Of a DNA stretch of 64,000 nt, positions 1-10,120 are shown piece after piece. The notes beneath the pieces were generated by a model, which worked only from the letters and a program-made list of their open reading frames with translations, ran no database searches and was not told the DNA's origin. A program made the translations under genes and the position numbers. Position 1 is the first letter of the stretch; the number at the start of each line of letters is the position of its first letter. Where the stretch lies: contig CAVZIJ010000002.1 in the NCBI GenBank assembly GCA_963775335.1, positions 744,001 to 808,000 of the forward strand. Reading direction: 5' to 3'. Source of the stretch: CAVQCX01 sp963775335. GTDB lineage: Bacteria > Pseudomonadota > Gammaproteobacteria > Chromatiales > Chromatiaceae.

Positions 1-226
1 CGCCATGAGGGTGAGGGTGCCCGGCTCCGGAGTGGCGTTGACGCAAACGAGCACCTTGCAGCTGCCGGAGTTGGCGCCGAGCGCGCCGCTGTAGCTAAAA
101 CTTCCCGGGGCGAAGGTTATCGTGCCCCCCGTTCCCGCTGGTGAGGGTTAGCGAGCTGAGGTCGATGTCACCATAGGAAGGCGGGCCGCTTGGTATCGAT
201 GAAGCGGGAAGATGGCGACCGCAGGG
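1..226 (-). pseudogene. 3' fragment of a PEP-CTERM protein gene, frameshifted, running off the left edge
   Basis: The reverse strand encodes a short stretch (SYGDIDLSSLTLTSGNGG, then in another frame TITFAPGSFSYSG and ATPEPGTLTLMA) that matches the C-terminal part of the next gene (GWGDFDLNGLHLTSGAGG, TISFDSGGAYSYTG). The PEP motif followed by a hydrophobic run is the start of a PEP-CTERM sorting signal used by exosortases. The two halves are out of frame; the switch falls in a run of six C at 125-130, where five would restore the frame. A stop codon at 227-229 closes the frame upstream, so the normal N-terminus and signal peptide are absent. It is either a decayed paralogue or a gene hit by a sequencing indel plus a 5' deletion. 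Confidence 0.55.
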
Positions 227-524
227 TTACAGATCGCCGACAGCGCTACACGAACGGCCGCGGCCCGCGGAGCGAGCCTGGGTGCCCGGCAATCCGCTGA
301 GCGGAGCCGGCGGCTTCCGTCCCTCCGACGGATGAAGCGACCGCCGCGCCCGGGCGGACGCCCCGCGCTGCGGAGAACCTGTGTGAATGGCCGGACGCGC
401 AGCCCAGCCCTTAGCGAGTGGTGGACGACGCGCAATTCGGGGTGCCGGGCCGCGCGACGGGGCGTTGGCAACGCCCCCGCCAAGGCGCCCGCGCCGGGCT
501 GGAACGTCGCTACCCCGGCGTTCT

Positions 525-1620
525 TCAGCCGCGCAGCGACCGCCGCCGGCGTCGAAGGGCGGCCAATCCGGCCAGCGGCAGCAGCATCAGGGCGGCCGTG
601 CCCGGCACCGGAAGGGCGTCGGTACAGGCGATGACCTTATAGGTCCCGCTGTGGCCGCTGAACTTCCCCCCGGTGTACGAGTAGGCGCCGCCGGAATCGA
701 AGGAAATGGTGCCTCCGGCGCCCGAGGTGAGGTGCAGGCCGTTGAGATCGAAATCGCCCCAGCCGACGGCCCCCTGGGTCGCCGGGAAAGGATCCGGGAT
801 CTGGGTGGGGAAGCATTCCGCGTTCGGCCCGCTGCAGTCGGCGGGGAACTGGCCGTCGTTGAGCACCAGGCCGTTGCTGAAGACCCCCTCCTGCTTCATC
901 TTGATGACGCAGTCGGTGCCGCCGCAGAAGGCCTTGAATCCGCCCGTGCCGAACAACGTGCCTCCGGGGTCCGGGGACACGACACCGCTGGAACGTCAGA
1001 CGGAGGATGCGGCAGACCTCGTCCGGCGCCTGCTCGTCCACGGACACGTCGTCCACATTGTTGCCGTTGCCCAGGGCGATCCGGATCTGATAGCTCCCGG
1101 GCCCGAGCAGCAGCACGCCCTGGCCCTGCTTCCAGTCGGCTGTCGGCGCTCCGTCGAGCGTTCGATCGACCGTGGCCAGAGACGAGAGGAGCGTCGTCCC
1201 CGCTTGGTCGTAGATGCCGACCGAGGACACGAAAGACGGAGTCAGCCGATTGCTGAACCAGGCGTCGAACGTCACCTTGCTTCGGAATCCCGGAGGCCCC
1301 ACGGTGCCCGAAATCGTGAAATCGCGAAATACAGTGGAGTCTCCGCCGATATCCAGATATTGGCTACCGTCGTGCGGCAGGGGCCCGGCGGCGTAGGTCG
1401 ACGAGGTGATTTTGAGCAGGTTCCAGGTGCCGCTTGTCTTGCTCCACCCGGTGGGCGCCAGATTCAGGTTGTTGTCGTTCTCAATGGGTGCTACAGGCGC
1501 CTCGAAGGACCCATTGACCAACACCTCGGCCGCCGTTGCCGGCCCGGACACGCAGCCCAGTGCCGCCACAAGCGCGACACAGAGGAACCGTGACGCTCTC
1601 TCGCCCCTGCTTGCATCCAT
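525..1620 (-). pseudogene. PEP-CTERM sorting domain protein with a frame break
   Basis: An ATG at 1620 opens a signal peptide (FLCVALVAALGCVSG, ending near ATAAEV) and an extracellular domain of about 190 residues starting LVNGSFEAP, with a GSQYLDIGG segment and ending NNVDDVSVDE, like DUF642-type PEP-CTERM proteins. The second half lies one frame over (525 to about 990): a Cys-containing domain (FKAFCGGTDCVIK) ending in VPGTAALMLLPLAG plus an arginine-rich tail, a PEP-CTERM-like anchor with VPG in place of PEP. A TGA at 996-998 shows the switch must occur between about 960 and 996; one extra base would explain it. The protein would be exported, processed by exosortase and act at the surface or in matrix. 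Two separate genes are possible but less likely. Confidence 0.6.
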
Positions 1621-1705
1621 TCTTCCGCCCCCTGACTGAAATGAAAAGCCGGCCCAACGCGGCGCACTCTGCGCAGAGCCTAGCATCAATAAGGCTTCAG
1701 TATAG

Positions 1706-1952
1706 CTACCTGGCCCGCATTCTCCAAAGGCGCTTGCCCGACCCGGGATCAGACCGCGGGGCCGCCAGCCCCGTCAGGGACGGTTTGAATAGCCCCCCCG
1801 GCACCCAGCTCCCACCCGGGACTTGAGCCGCTTGGCTCCCGAAGCGAAGAGCGCGCCCCGTATGACCGGTCGCGACCGCCCGCAGCACGATCGCCGCCCC
1901 CACCAGATGACAGAGCAGATCCCAGTAGCCGATGCCCAGGAAGGCTCCTCCT
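1706..1952 (-). pseudogene. duplicated 3' end of the O-glycosylation ligase gene (remnant)
   Basis: The reverse strand reads GGAFLGIGYWDLLCHLVGAA, nearly the same as GGAFLGIGYWDLLYQLIAAA near the end of the intact ligase gene at 2329-3639. After this the sequence diverges and stays open to a TAG at 1706. Only about 80 codons remain and no start is present. The remnant stops abruptly at about 1952, exactly where an unrelated integrative-element fragment begins on the other strand. It is most simply the tail of a second ligase copy whose body was lost. Confidence 0.7.
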
Positions 1953-1953
1953 C

Positions 1954-2299
1954 ATGTCAGAGACCGAGATCGGCTACCTGGGTACGGATCTCAGGCGCAG
2001 CCTGGTCAGCTCGGACCCCGCGCGGCTGGCCAACCCCGTGGCGGACAAGACCGAGCGCATCCTGTTCGAGCGGACCGGGCTCATCAACCTCCTGGCCCGG
2101 ATCAGGGCCGCGTCCGCTCCAGCGGGGCAAGGGCTGAGCCCCAGGCTGCACGACCTCCTGCGGCCGGCGGTTCGCTACGCCGTCACCGCGATGCAGGTTG
2201 CCCAGGTGTTCGCCGTGCGCCTGGTGGTCCTGACCCTCGCCACCCCGGTGTTCGGGCTGTTCAGCCTGGTGGCGCTGGTCGACGGGCTCGTGCAGAACG
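1954..2299 (+). pseudogene. internal fragment of a DUF4400 integrative-element membrane protein gene
   Basis: About 115 codons (EIGYLGTDLRRSLVSSDPAR ... VFAVRLVVLTLATPVFGLFS, LVALVDGLVQ) match the middle of the DUF4400 / TIGR03747 family, a membrane protein of PFL_4697-type integrating conjugative elements. Family members have roughly 60 more residues before this part and a long hydrophobic region after it. Here both ends are missing: the left side abuts the ligase remnant at 1952 and similarity stops at VQN near 2299. An ATG at 1954 exists but need not be a true start. No other conjugation gene is in the window, so this is a scar of an element. Confidence 0.7.
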
Positions 2300-2328
2300 A
2301 TTCCACTTATCCCAATGGACTGCCCTGT

Positions 2329-3639
2329 TCAGATAACCGGAGCCACCTCTCTCTCAGCCGGGCCCCCCGCCATCGCCGCGCCGGGCAGCGCTTGCGGGTA
2401 GTCGGTGGCTGCCGTGTCCAGGCGAGGCGCATCGCCCACCTTGGACGACAGGTCCCGGAGCAGGATCGCCGCGGCGATCAGCTGGTAGAGCAGGTCCCAG
2501 TACCCGATCCCGAGAAAAGCCCCACCGACACAGTACCCGACCAGCGACGCCCGCAAGGCCCGGGCGTAATCGGCGACCCTCCCAAACTCCGCGCCCCTCG
2601 GATGGCGCCACGCAAGGCGCGTCAACCCGATCAGAGTCCCGAGTATAAGCGAGAACCACAGGGTGAAGGTGACGAATCCATGCTCCGCCAGGATCTGGAT
2701 GTAGGCGCTGTGCCAATCCCGGGGACGCGCCCCGAAGATCCAGCCACCGAACCCGGCTCCCAGCAAGGGCCTTCCCGAGGCGAACGCGATTCCCTTGCGC
2801 CAAACGTCGAGCCGCCCCTGGGCCGACTCGTCAGTCTGGTAGGTCGAGATGGTCTCCATGCGCTCGAACCAGTGCTCTGGAAAGAAGGCCAGGGCAGCGA
2901 CCAGAGCCAAGGCGATCGGCACGGCGATCAACGCCTTCCTCCGACTATCAACGAGCAGCACCAGCAGGGTCGCGCCCAGTGCGAGCAGCCCGCCGCGCGA
3001 CCAGGAGGAGAGGGCCGCGAGCACGCTCAGGGCGATGGCCACGGCCAGCACGGCTCTGAGCCAGCGATCGGCGCACTGTCGAAACCACAGCGCCAGCAGC
3101 GGGATGGTCATGATCGCGGCCACCGCGAAGGCGTTGTTGTCGTAATACTGGCTGCCGGGCGGGCCATACACGCGGTCCGAGAACCCGTGGATGATCGCCC
3201 AATAGCCCCCCTTGAGGGCCACCAGACCGAATGAGGCCGCCGTGGCCGCGAGCAGCAAGAAGAGCTTCTGGCGGGTGTTGATGAGCACCAGGATCAGAAA
3301 GGCCGACGCGAGCACCGCGCTGACCTGGAGCAACCGCGGCCAGGCAAAGAACGGAAAGGCGGAGAAATAGGTGCTGACGAGCAGACCGAGCCAGAAGCCC
3401 AGCAGCGCCAGCACCCGCCAGTCGCGCGGCGGGAGCTGGCGGTCGCGGGTGAAGAGCGCCCCCAGGACCGTGGCCGCGAACAGGGTCTTGTAGACCGGGA
3501 AATCCCGCACGAAGGCCCCTGCATAGGTCTGGGGCTGCAGGTAGCCGACGAACGCCAGCCCTATCACGCCGAGCCAAGGGCGCCACAGCGCCAGGGAGAC
3601 CAATGCTGTAAGCGACAGGAATACTCCATAGTCACGCAT
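2329..3639 (-). CDS. putative O-glycosylation ligase, exosortase A system-associated
   Basis: A 436-residue inner-membrane protein with about ten hydrophobic segments, starting MRDYGVFLSLTALVSL. It has the Wzy/O-antigen-ligase pattern, including the short SSWSRGG segment after the middle membrane helices and a large loop with GFGGWIF and DWHSAYIQILAEHG. The N-terminus (first half rich in F/P before the second helix) and length fit the PEP_O_lig_1 family found in exosortase A loci. It would transfer or polymerise glycan on the periplasmic side, probably onto exported PEP-CTERM proteins or polysaccharide. The PEP-CTERM genes just downstream support this context. The product ends in a hydrophilic tail of about 40 residues. 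Which glycan is handled cannot be told. Confidence 0.8.
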   Translation of the reverse strand: MRDYGVFLSLTALVSLALWRPWLGVIGLAFVGYLQPQTYAGAFVRDFPVYKTLFAATVLGALFTRDRQLPPRDWRVLALLGFWLGLLVSTYFSAFPFFAWPRLLQVSAVLASAFLILVLINTRQKLFLLLAATAASFGLVALKGGYWAIIHGFSDRVYGPPGSQYYDNNAFAVAAIMTIPLLALWFRQCADRWLRAVLAVAIALSVLAALSSWSRGGLLALGATLLVLLVDSRRKALIAVPIALALVAALAFFPEHWFERMETISTYQTDESAQGRLDVWRKGIAFASGRPLLGAGFGGWIFGARPRDWHSAYIQILAEHGFVTFTLWFSLILGTLIGLTRLAWRHPRGAEFGRVADYARALRASLVGYCVGGAFLGIGYWDLLYQLIAAAILLRDLSSKVGDAPRLDTAATDYPQALPGAAMAGGPAEREVAPVI

Positions 3640-4189
3640 GAGAGCCAGTCCCGCAGGTCAAGAGATCGACAGCCGGCGTCTCGCCGAGGCGGCACCACGC
3701 ACGACCGGGGCCACCGCCTGCAGTGAGCCGGGCGCTGCCGTGTCCACCAAACGAAGCGCCCGAGCCCGCACTTCGAACGACGACCCGCGGAGGCCGTCCC
3801 GGTGCAATCTGTCGGGCTTGCGTCCGTTCGGTGGCTGAATATGACATGTCCTTGCCCCATAGGGCATATTTCCGGATAGAGTAGCCCAGCCCCCGGGGCA
3901 TCACGTGAATCTCGGCCACACCCCGATAACATCGTGGAGCGAGCTCCCGCTCGCGATCGCCGGGCCGGCCGTGGGTAGGGAAAATCTATCGCGACCTGGA
4001 GGTCGCTCCTACCGGGAAGGTCGGTCATCGCCGCGGTGGTAGGAGCGAGCTCCCGCTCGCGATCGCCGGGCCAGCCGTGCGTAGGAAAAATGCATCGCAA
4101 CCTGGAGGTCGCTCCTACCGGGGGGCAGGGCGTCGCCGCAATTGTGGAGAGAGCTGGTGAAAAGTGCTCGTTTCGGGCCTACCGTCGAC
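3640..4189. other. 550-bp gap with repeats and no convincing gene
   Basis: No open frame here has a recognisable domain or a supported start. The part near 3820-3910 is more AT-rich than its surroundings and could carry the ligase promoter or a gene remnant. The right half (3934-4119) is a doubled palindromic repeat described separately. Confidence 0.5.
3934..4119. repeat. tandem pair of REP-like palindrome units (BIME-like)
   Basis: Two units of about 105 bp follow each other, each made of a form A palindrome (core GCGAGCTCCCGCTCGC, at 3934-3966 and 4039-4067) and, about 50 bp later, a form B palindrome (core GCGACCTGGAGGTCGC or a variant, at 3988-4013 and 4093-4119). Both forms carry GTAGGAGC or its complement at the outer end. 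A degenerate third start (GTGGAGAGAGCT) follows at 4144. The same forms recur singly elsewhere in the window, so this is a dispersed family. The layout resembles bacterial interspersed mosaic elements. Confidence 0.85.
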
Positions 4190-5167
4190 TCAGATTTGGT
4201 TACGTAGCCCCAGGCTGTCCGGGTAGGGGTTGAGGTAAACCTGGCGGCCGATATAGGGATCGGGCAGCCGCCGGAAGTGGTGCCGGATCAGGCTGATGGG
4301 CACGATCAGGGGCACCTCGCCCCGGCGGTAGGCCTCGATGGCCTCCCGCATCTCGGCCTTCTCGTCCGGCGCCAGGGCCTGCTTCAGATACCCCAGGATG
4401 TGCTGCAGGACGTTGATGTGGCGCTCGGGCCCGACGCGCCGCTGCAGGGCCGACATCAGCTCGGCCCGGTAGGCCTCGCCGAGGGCGGCCAGATCCTTGC
4501 TCTTGAGATCGGCGAGCAGGCGTCCCAGGCGCTGGTAGGCTGCCTGGGAGTGGGCCATGACGAGGTACTTGTGGTCGCTGTGAAAGGCGATCAGACCCGC
4601 GGCGCTCAGGCCGCCTTCCGCCAGGGTCTGCCAGCGTCGGAAGACGAAGACGCGATTGACGAAATTCTCGCGCAGCACGGGGTCGTCGAGCCTTGCCTCC
4701 TCCTCTACCGGCAGCAGCGGGCACTGCTGCATCAGCACCCGGGCATAAACGCCGCTGCCCCGGGCCCCGGCCACCCCCGCATCACCGTAGACCTTGACGC
4801 GGGCCATGCCGCAGCTGGGCGAGCGGCTCTTCAGGATGTAGCCGCTGATGCCCCCGAGCCGGGCGGCGGTCTCGCGGGCGAAGCCCTCCAGACGGTCGGT
4901 GGCGTCGATGGAGCGGTCCCGGACCCCCACCGCACGGGGGCGCAGCGGGTCGCCCACCAGCTGGATCGGCGGGCGCGGGATGCCCAGCCCGATCGCCACC
5001 TCCGGGCAGATCGGCACGTACTGGAAATAGCGCGCCAGAGGCCCGGTAATGAAGGCGTCGCGCTTGTGTCCGCCGTCATAGCGGACCCGCTCGCCGAGCA
5101 GGCAGCTGCTGATGCCGATCTTGATCGGGGTCTCGCCCGCAGGCTCCCCGGACGGATTGCTCGCCAC
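4190..5167 (-). CDS. DUF523 and DUF1722 domain-containing protein
   Basis: A 325-residue protein. The N-terminal half is DUF523: SSCLLGERVRYDGGHKRD near residue 20 and the conserved SRSPSCGM segment, both with cysteines typical of the family. The C-terminal half is DUF1722 (YbgA-like), with FHSDHKYLVMAHSQ and a helical stretch ending near PYIGRQVYLNPYP. The fused form is common in proteobacteria, often near photolyase or stress genes; its chemistry is unknown. I start at the GTG at 5167 because it has a GAGG-type ribosome site and the frame further upstream has low coding quality and would overlap the divergent gene at 5237. The two genes share a 69-bp intergenic region. Confidence 0.8.
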   Translation of the reverse strand: MASNPSGEPAGETPIKIGISSCLLGERVRYDGGHKRDAFITGPLARYFQYVPICPEVAIGLGIPRPPIQLVGDPLRPRAVGVRDRSIDATDRLEGFARETAARLGGISGYILKSRSPSCGMARVKVYGDAGVAGARGSGVYARVLMQQCPLLPVEEEARLDDPVLRENFVNRVFVFRRWQTLAEGGLSAAGLIAFHSDHKYLVMAHSQAAYQRLGRLLADLKSKDLAALGEAYRAELMSALQRRVGPERHINVLQHILGYLKQALAPDEKAEMREAIEAYRRGEVPLIVPISLIRHHFRRLPDPYIGRQVYLNPYPDSLGLRNQI

Positions 5168-5236
5168 CGCCCCTCGCACCGAAGGGCCGCCGAGGCCCCG
5201 CCTGTGGAACAATGGATCTGGGAGCGATGATTCTAC

Positions 5237-7675
5237 ATGAAGGCGAGAACTACCCGGCGGAGCGTCCTGGCGGCCATGCTGCTGGTGCCGGCAGCGGGCT
5301 ATTGGGTGTTGAGGCTGGCCGGCGCCCCCTACGGCTCCGCGGCGCGGCGGGCGCTGCTCCGGGGCATCGACAAGGTCGGACTCGGCGGGAGCGGGATCGA
5401 GCGCCTCCTGGCGCCTGGTCCGCGGTTTCCCCAGTTCGTCATGGACGGCCGGCTGCGCGCGGACCACCCACGGATACTGTGGGCACGCACACACTCGTGG
5501 ACGGAGCTGAGGGCGCTGGTGCGGGAGCGGATGCGCCGCCAGGCCGCCGATCCCGTTCCGGGCTACGCCTGCCCCGGGCCGAGCCTGGCCGGGCAAGCTG
5601 TGTGCGCGCTCGTCGGCCGGGACGAGAGACAGCTGGCTTTGGCCATCGAGCAACTACTCGCCTACGGGCCTGAGCCCTCCGACCTGTCCGGCCGGCCCGG
5701 GACGCTCTGGGAGCTGGCCCTCGCCTACGATCTGCTGGCGGCCAGTCCGGCGCTCAACACCGACCAGCGAGCCGCGATCGAGACCCGCATCGCCGGGCAT
5801 CTGTCGGGACTGCTCGAGCTGCTGGATTCGGACGGCCCTTCCCTCTGGCACAGCCGGGCGTCGTTCTCGGCGCAGGCCTGGCTGGCCGCTTCGGTGCTGA
5901 GTCCGAGCTCGCCGACGACTCGCGAGCTCATCCGGCAGGCCCAGGCCCATTTCCTGAATGCCATCGAAGCCCTGTCCCTGACCGAGGCCTGGCCGGAGGG
6001 ATACAACTACTGGGTCACGACCCGGGCGTTCTATCTGACCCTCGCCTCCGCCGCCTACCTGAACGCCCTGGAAGGCGCCGCCTTCGCGAAGAATGTGCGC
6101 ACGGCGATCCAGCGCGCCGGCCTCTGGACCCTCTATGCCACCCGCCCGGACGGGCAGATCGAGGGCCTCGGCGATGAAGGGCCCCGAGTCGACCTGCGCG
6201 AAGAGACGTGCCCGGTGATCGACCTCATCGCCCAGCTCACCCGCGATCCGGTCATGGCGACCTTCTCGGCCTACATCGGCCGGCTGCGCGGCGCCTCCAG
6301 CTATTACCGCGACTACCGCTGGATGTATCCGCTGTTCCACGACCCATCGGTGAGGCCCTTGGCCGGCGTCGACCCGCGGACCCTGTCCGGCCTGGAGGCC
6401 TACCTGCCCCCCGCGGAGATCTTCGGCCGAGGGGCGATGAATCAGGTCTACCTGCGCAACGGCTGGGGGCCTGGGAGCACCTTCATCAGCTTTCGTGCCG
6501 GCGCAAGCTTCACCCAGCACGGACACTACGACGCGGGTCACTTCTCGCTCTTCAAAGGGGCCCCGCTGGCCCTGCGCAGCGGCACCTACGGGGGCTTCTT
6601 CTCCGCCCACCGGCTCAACTACTACCTGCGCACCGTGTCGACCAACTCACTGCTGGTGCTGCGCCCGGGCGAGCGGGTGCACCCCAACCGCTTCTTCCGG
6701 GACAACGTCGCCGACGGTGGCCAGCGGCTGGTGATGCCGACCGGCAGCTCTGTGCTCTCGGTGGACGACTGGCGGAGCAACCTGGATGGGGGTCGGCACT
6801 TCGAGGGCGGCTCGGTGCGCACCTTCCGCCACACGGGAGCCCTCACCTACGTCGATGCCGACCTCACGGGCGCCTACAACAGCAGCCGCTACAGCGAGAA
6901 CGCCGACGGCGGCAAGGTCGGCCGGGTGCGCCGCGAGCTGCTCTATCTCCACGACGAGGACCGCCTGATCCTGCGCGACGAGCTCAGCGCCACGCGCCCC
7001 GAGTACACCAAGAAATGGCTGCTCCACGCTGCGGCACGACCCGAGATCGACGGTGCCCAGCTGCTCAAAGGCACGCCGGACAACGGCATTCTGCAGGCCC
7101 CGCGCGGCCCCGTGCGGATACGAAACGGCGCGGGCTCGCTGCGCATCGACCCGCTGCTGCCCGAGGATGGGCTGGTGCGGCTGTTGGGCGGGCCGGACTA
7201 CCGGTTCTATGTCGAGACCGACGGCGACGACGGCGACCTCGATGGGGCCAACCAATCCCAGGGGGCGAACATACAGCCCTGGTTCGACGCGGGACTCTGG
7301 AGGATCGAGCTGCAGCCCGGCGCGCCGAGGACCCGAGACCGCTTCCTGGTGGTGCTGACCCCGGATCTCGCCGGAACCGAGCGCGGGCCGCCCCGACGCC
7401 TGGCGCTCCCCGACCCGATGGTCGACGGCATAGCCCTAGAACGCTCGCTGGTCCTGTTCGTGGACGATCGCCGGGTCCTGCCGCTGGCCGTGCAGGTACC
7501 CGACGGCCAACGCCGTCTGATCCTGGTGGGCCTGGCCCCGCTGTCCGATGTGTTGCTCGAAGTCGGGACCTCGGCCGCTACCCCCTTGCGGGCAGACGAT
7601 GAGGGCCTGCTGGTCTGGGACCGGGGCGCGCCCCTGCCGGCCCGATTCACCCTCACAGCCGCGGGCGGCGGCTGA
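5237..7675 (+). CDS. heparinase II/III family protein, exported
   Basis: An 812-residue protein with a twin-arginine-like export signal ([17 protein letters not shown]). Residues about 100-350 form an alpha-helical toroid (repeated Trp/Tyr/Leu-rich helices such as [13 protein letters not shown] and [13 protein letters not shown]). From about 390 a heparinase II/III-like beta domain begins, with [13 protein letters not shown], the family's His/Asp region, then SGTYGGFF. Such enzymes are polysaccharide lyases of acidic or amino-sugar polymers; substrate is not predictable here. Location near an exosortase-associated ligase and PEP-CTERM genes suggests a role in trimming extracellular polysaccharide. 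A pseudoenzyme cannot be excluded without alignment. Start: ATG at 5237, the first in frame giving the signal peptide. Confidence 0.75.
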   Translation: MKARTTRRSVLAAMLLVPAAGYWVLRLAGAPYGSAARRALLRGIDKVGLGGSGIERLLAPGPRFPQFVMDGRLRADHPRILWARTHSWTELRALVRERMRRQAADPVPGYACPGPSLAGQAVCALVGRDERQLALAIEQLLAYGPEPSDLSGRPGTLWELALAYDLLAASPALNTDQRAAIETRIAGHLSGLLELLDSDGPSLWHSRASFSAQAWLAASVLSPSSPTTRELIRQAQAHFLNAIEALSLTEAWPEGYNYWVTTRAFYLTLASAAYLNALEGAAFAKNVRTAIQRAGLWTLYATRPDGQIEGLGDEGPRVDLREETCPVIDLIAQLTRDPVMATFSAYIGRLRGASSYYRDYRWMYPLFHDPSVRPLAGVDPRTLSGLEAYLPPAEIFGRGAMNQVYLRNGWGPGSTFISFRAGASFTQHGHYDAGHFSLFKGAPLALRSGTYGGFFSAHRLNYYLRTVSTNSLLVLRPGERVHPNRFFRDNVADGGQRLVMPTGSSVLSVDDWRSNLDGGRHFEGGSVRTFRHTGALTYVDADLTGAYNSSRYSENADGGKVGRVRRELLYLHDEDRLILRDELSATRPEYTKKWLLHAAARPEIDGAQLLKGTPDNGILQAPRGPVRIRNGAGSLRIDPLLPEDGLVRLLGGPDYRFYVETDGDDGDLDGANQSQGANIQPWFDAGLWRIELQPGAPRTRDRFLVVLTPDLAGTERGPPRRLALPDPMVDGIALERSLVLFVDDRRVLPLAVQVPDGQRRLILVGLAPLSDVLLEVGTSAATPLRADDEGLLVWDRGAPLPARFTLTAAGGG

Positions 7676-7702
7676 TCGGCGTCTCTTCCTGGGGCACGGC
7701 CG

Positions 7703-7730
7703 CGGGAGCGAGCTCCAGCTCGCGATAGCC
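7703..7730. repeat. REP-like palindrome, form A
   Basis: The core GCGAGCTCCAGCTCGC forms a 7-bp perfect hairpin and lies between the convergent ends of the heparinase-like gene and the YgiQ gene. It could act as a bidirectional transcription end or mRNA stabiliser, as REP sequences often do; that is inference. Confidence 0.75.
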
Positions 7731-7755
7731 AGAGCACCGCGGGACACCTCGGCCA

Positions 7756-9966
<2,211 letters not shown>

Positions 9967-10094
9967 GGCGGAAGGGCAAGCGTCAAAGCCCGAGTATATC
10001 ACTCGGCCTTTGGCGGGGCTTGTTTCAGGCGGTCATTGGGCTCGTCACGTAGCCGCTGCGCGCCGGCCTGACCAAGGGTTCTCCCGCTATGCCG

Positions 10095-10120
10095 TTCGCG
10101 AGCAGGCGCGCGCTCCTACG
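10095..10120. repeat. REP-like palindrome, degenerate, overlapping a stop codon
   Basis: The sequence CGCGAGCAGGCGCGCGCTCC with the outer CTCCTAC end is a diverged form A repeat. The TAG stop of the large kinase gene (10116-10118, minus strand) lies inside its outer end, so the repeat probably supplied the stop codon. Confidence 0.55.

Noticed and set aside
148..483. Open frames upstream of the first PEP-CTERM fragment
   Set aside because: Arg/Pro/Ala-rich shadow frames without domain, start site or signal sequence; the PEP-CTERM homology lies in other frames.
637..970. Arg-rich continuation of the first PEP-CTERM frame (…VRHGRIQGLLRRHRL…)
   Set aside because: Out-of-frame translation of the C-terminal domain; the true domain is in the neighbouring frame.
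3632..3919. Possible gene remnant upstream of the ligase (GLGYSIRKYALWGKDM)
   Set aside because: Short open stretch with no recognisable domain and an immediate switch of frame quality; not enough to call.
3934..4119. CRISPR-like spacing of the doubled repeat
   Set aside because: Only two units, palindromic cores of two types and single copies elsewhere; fits REP/BIME, not CRISPR.
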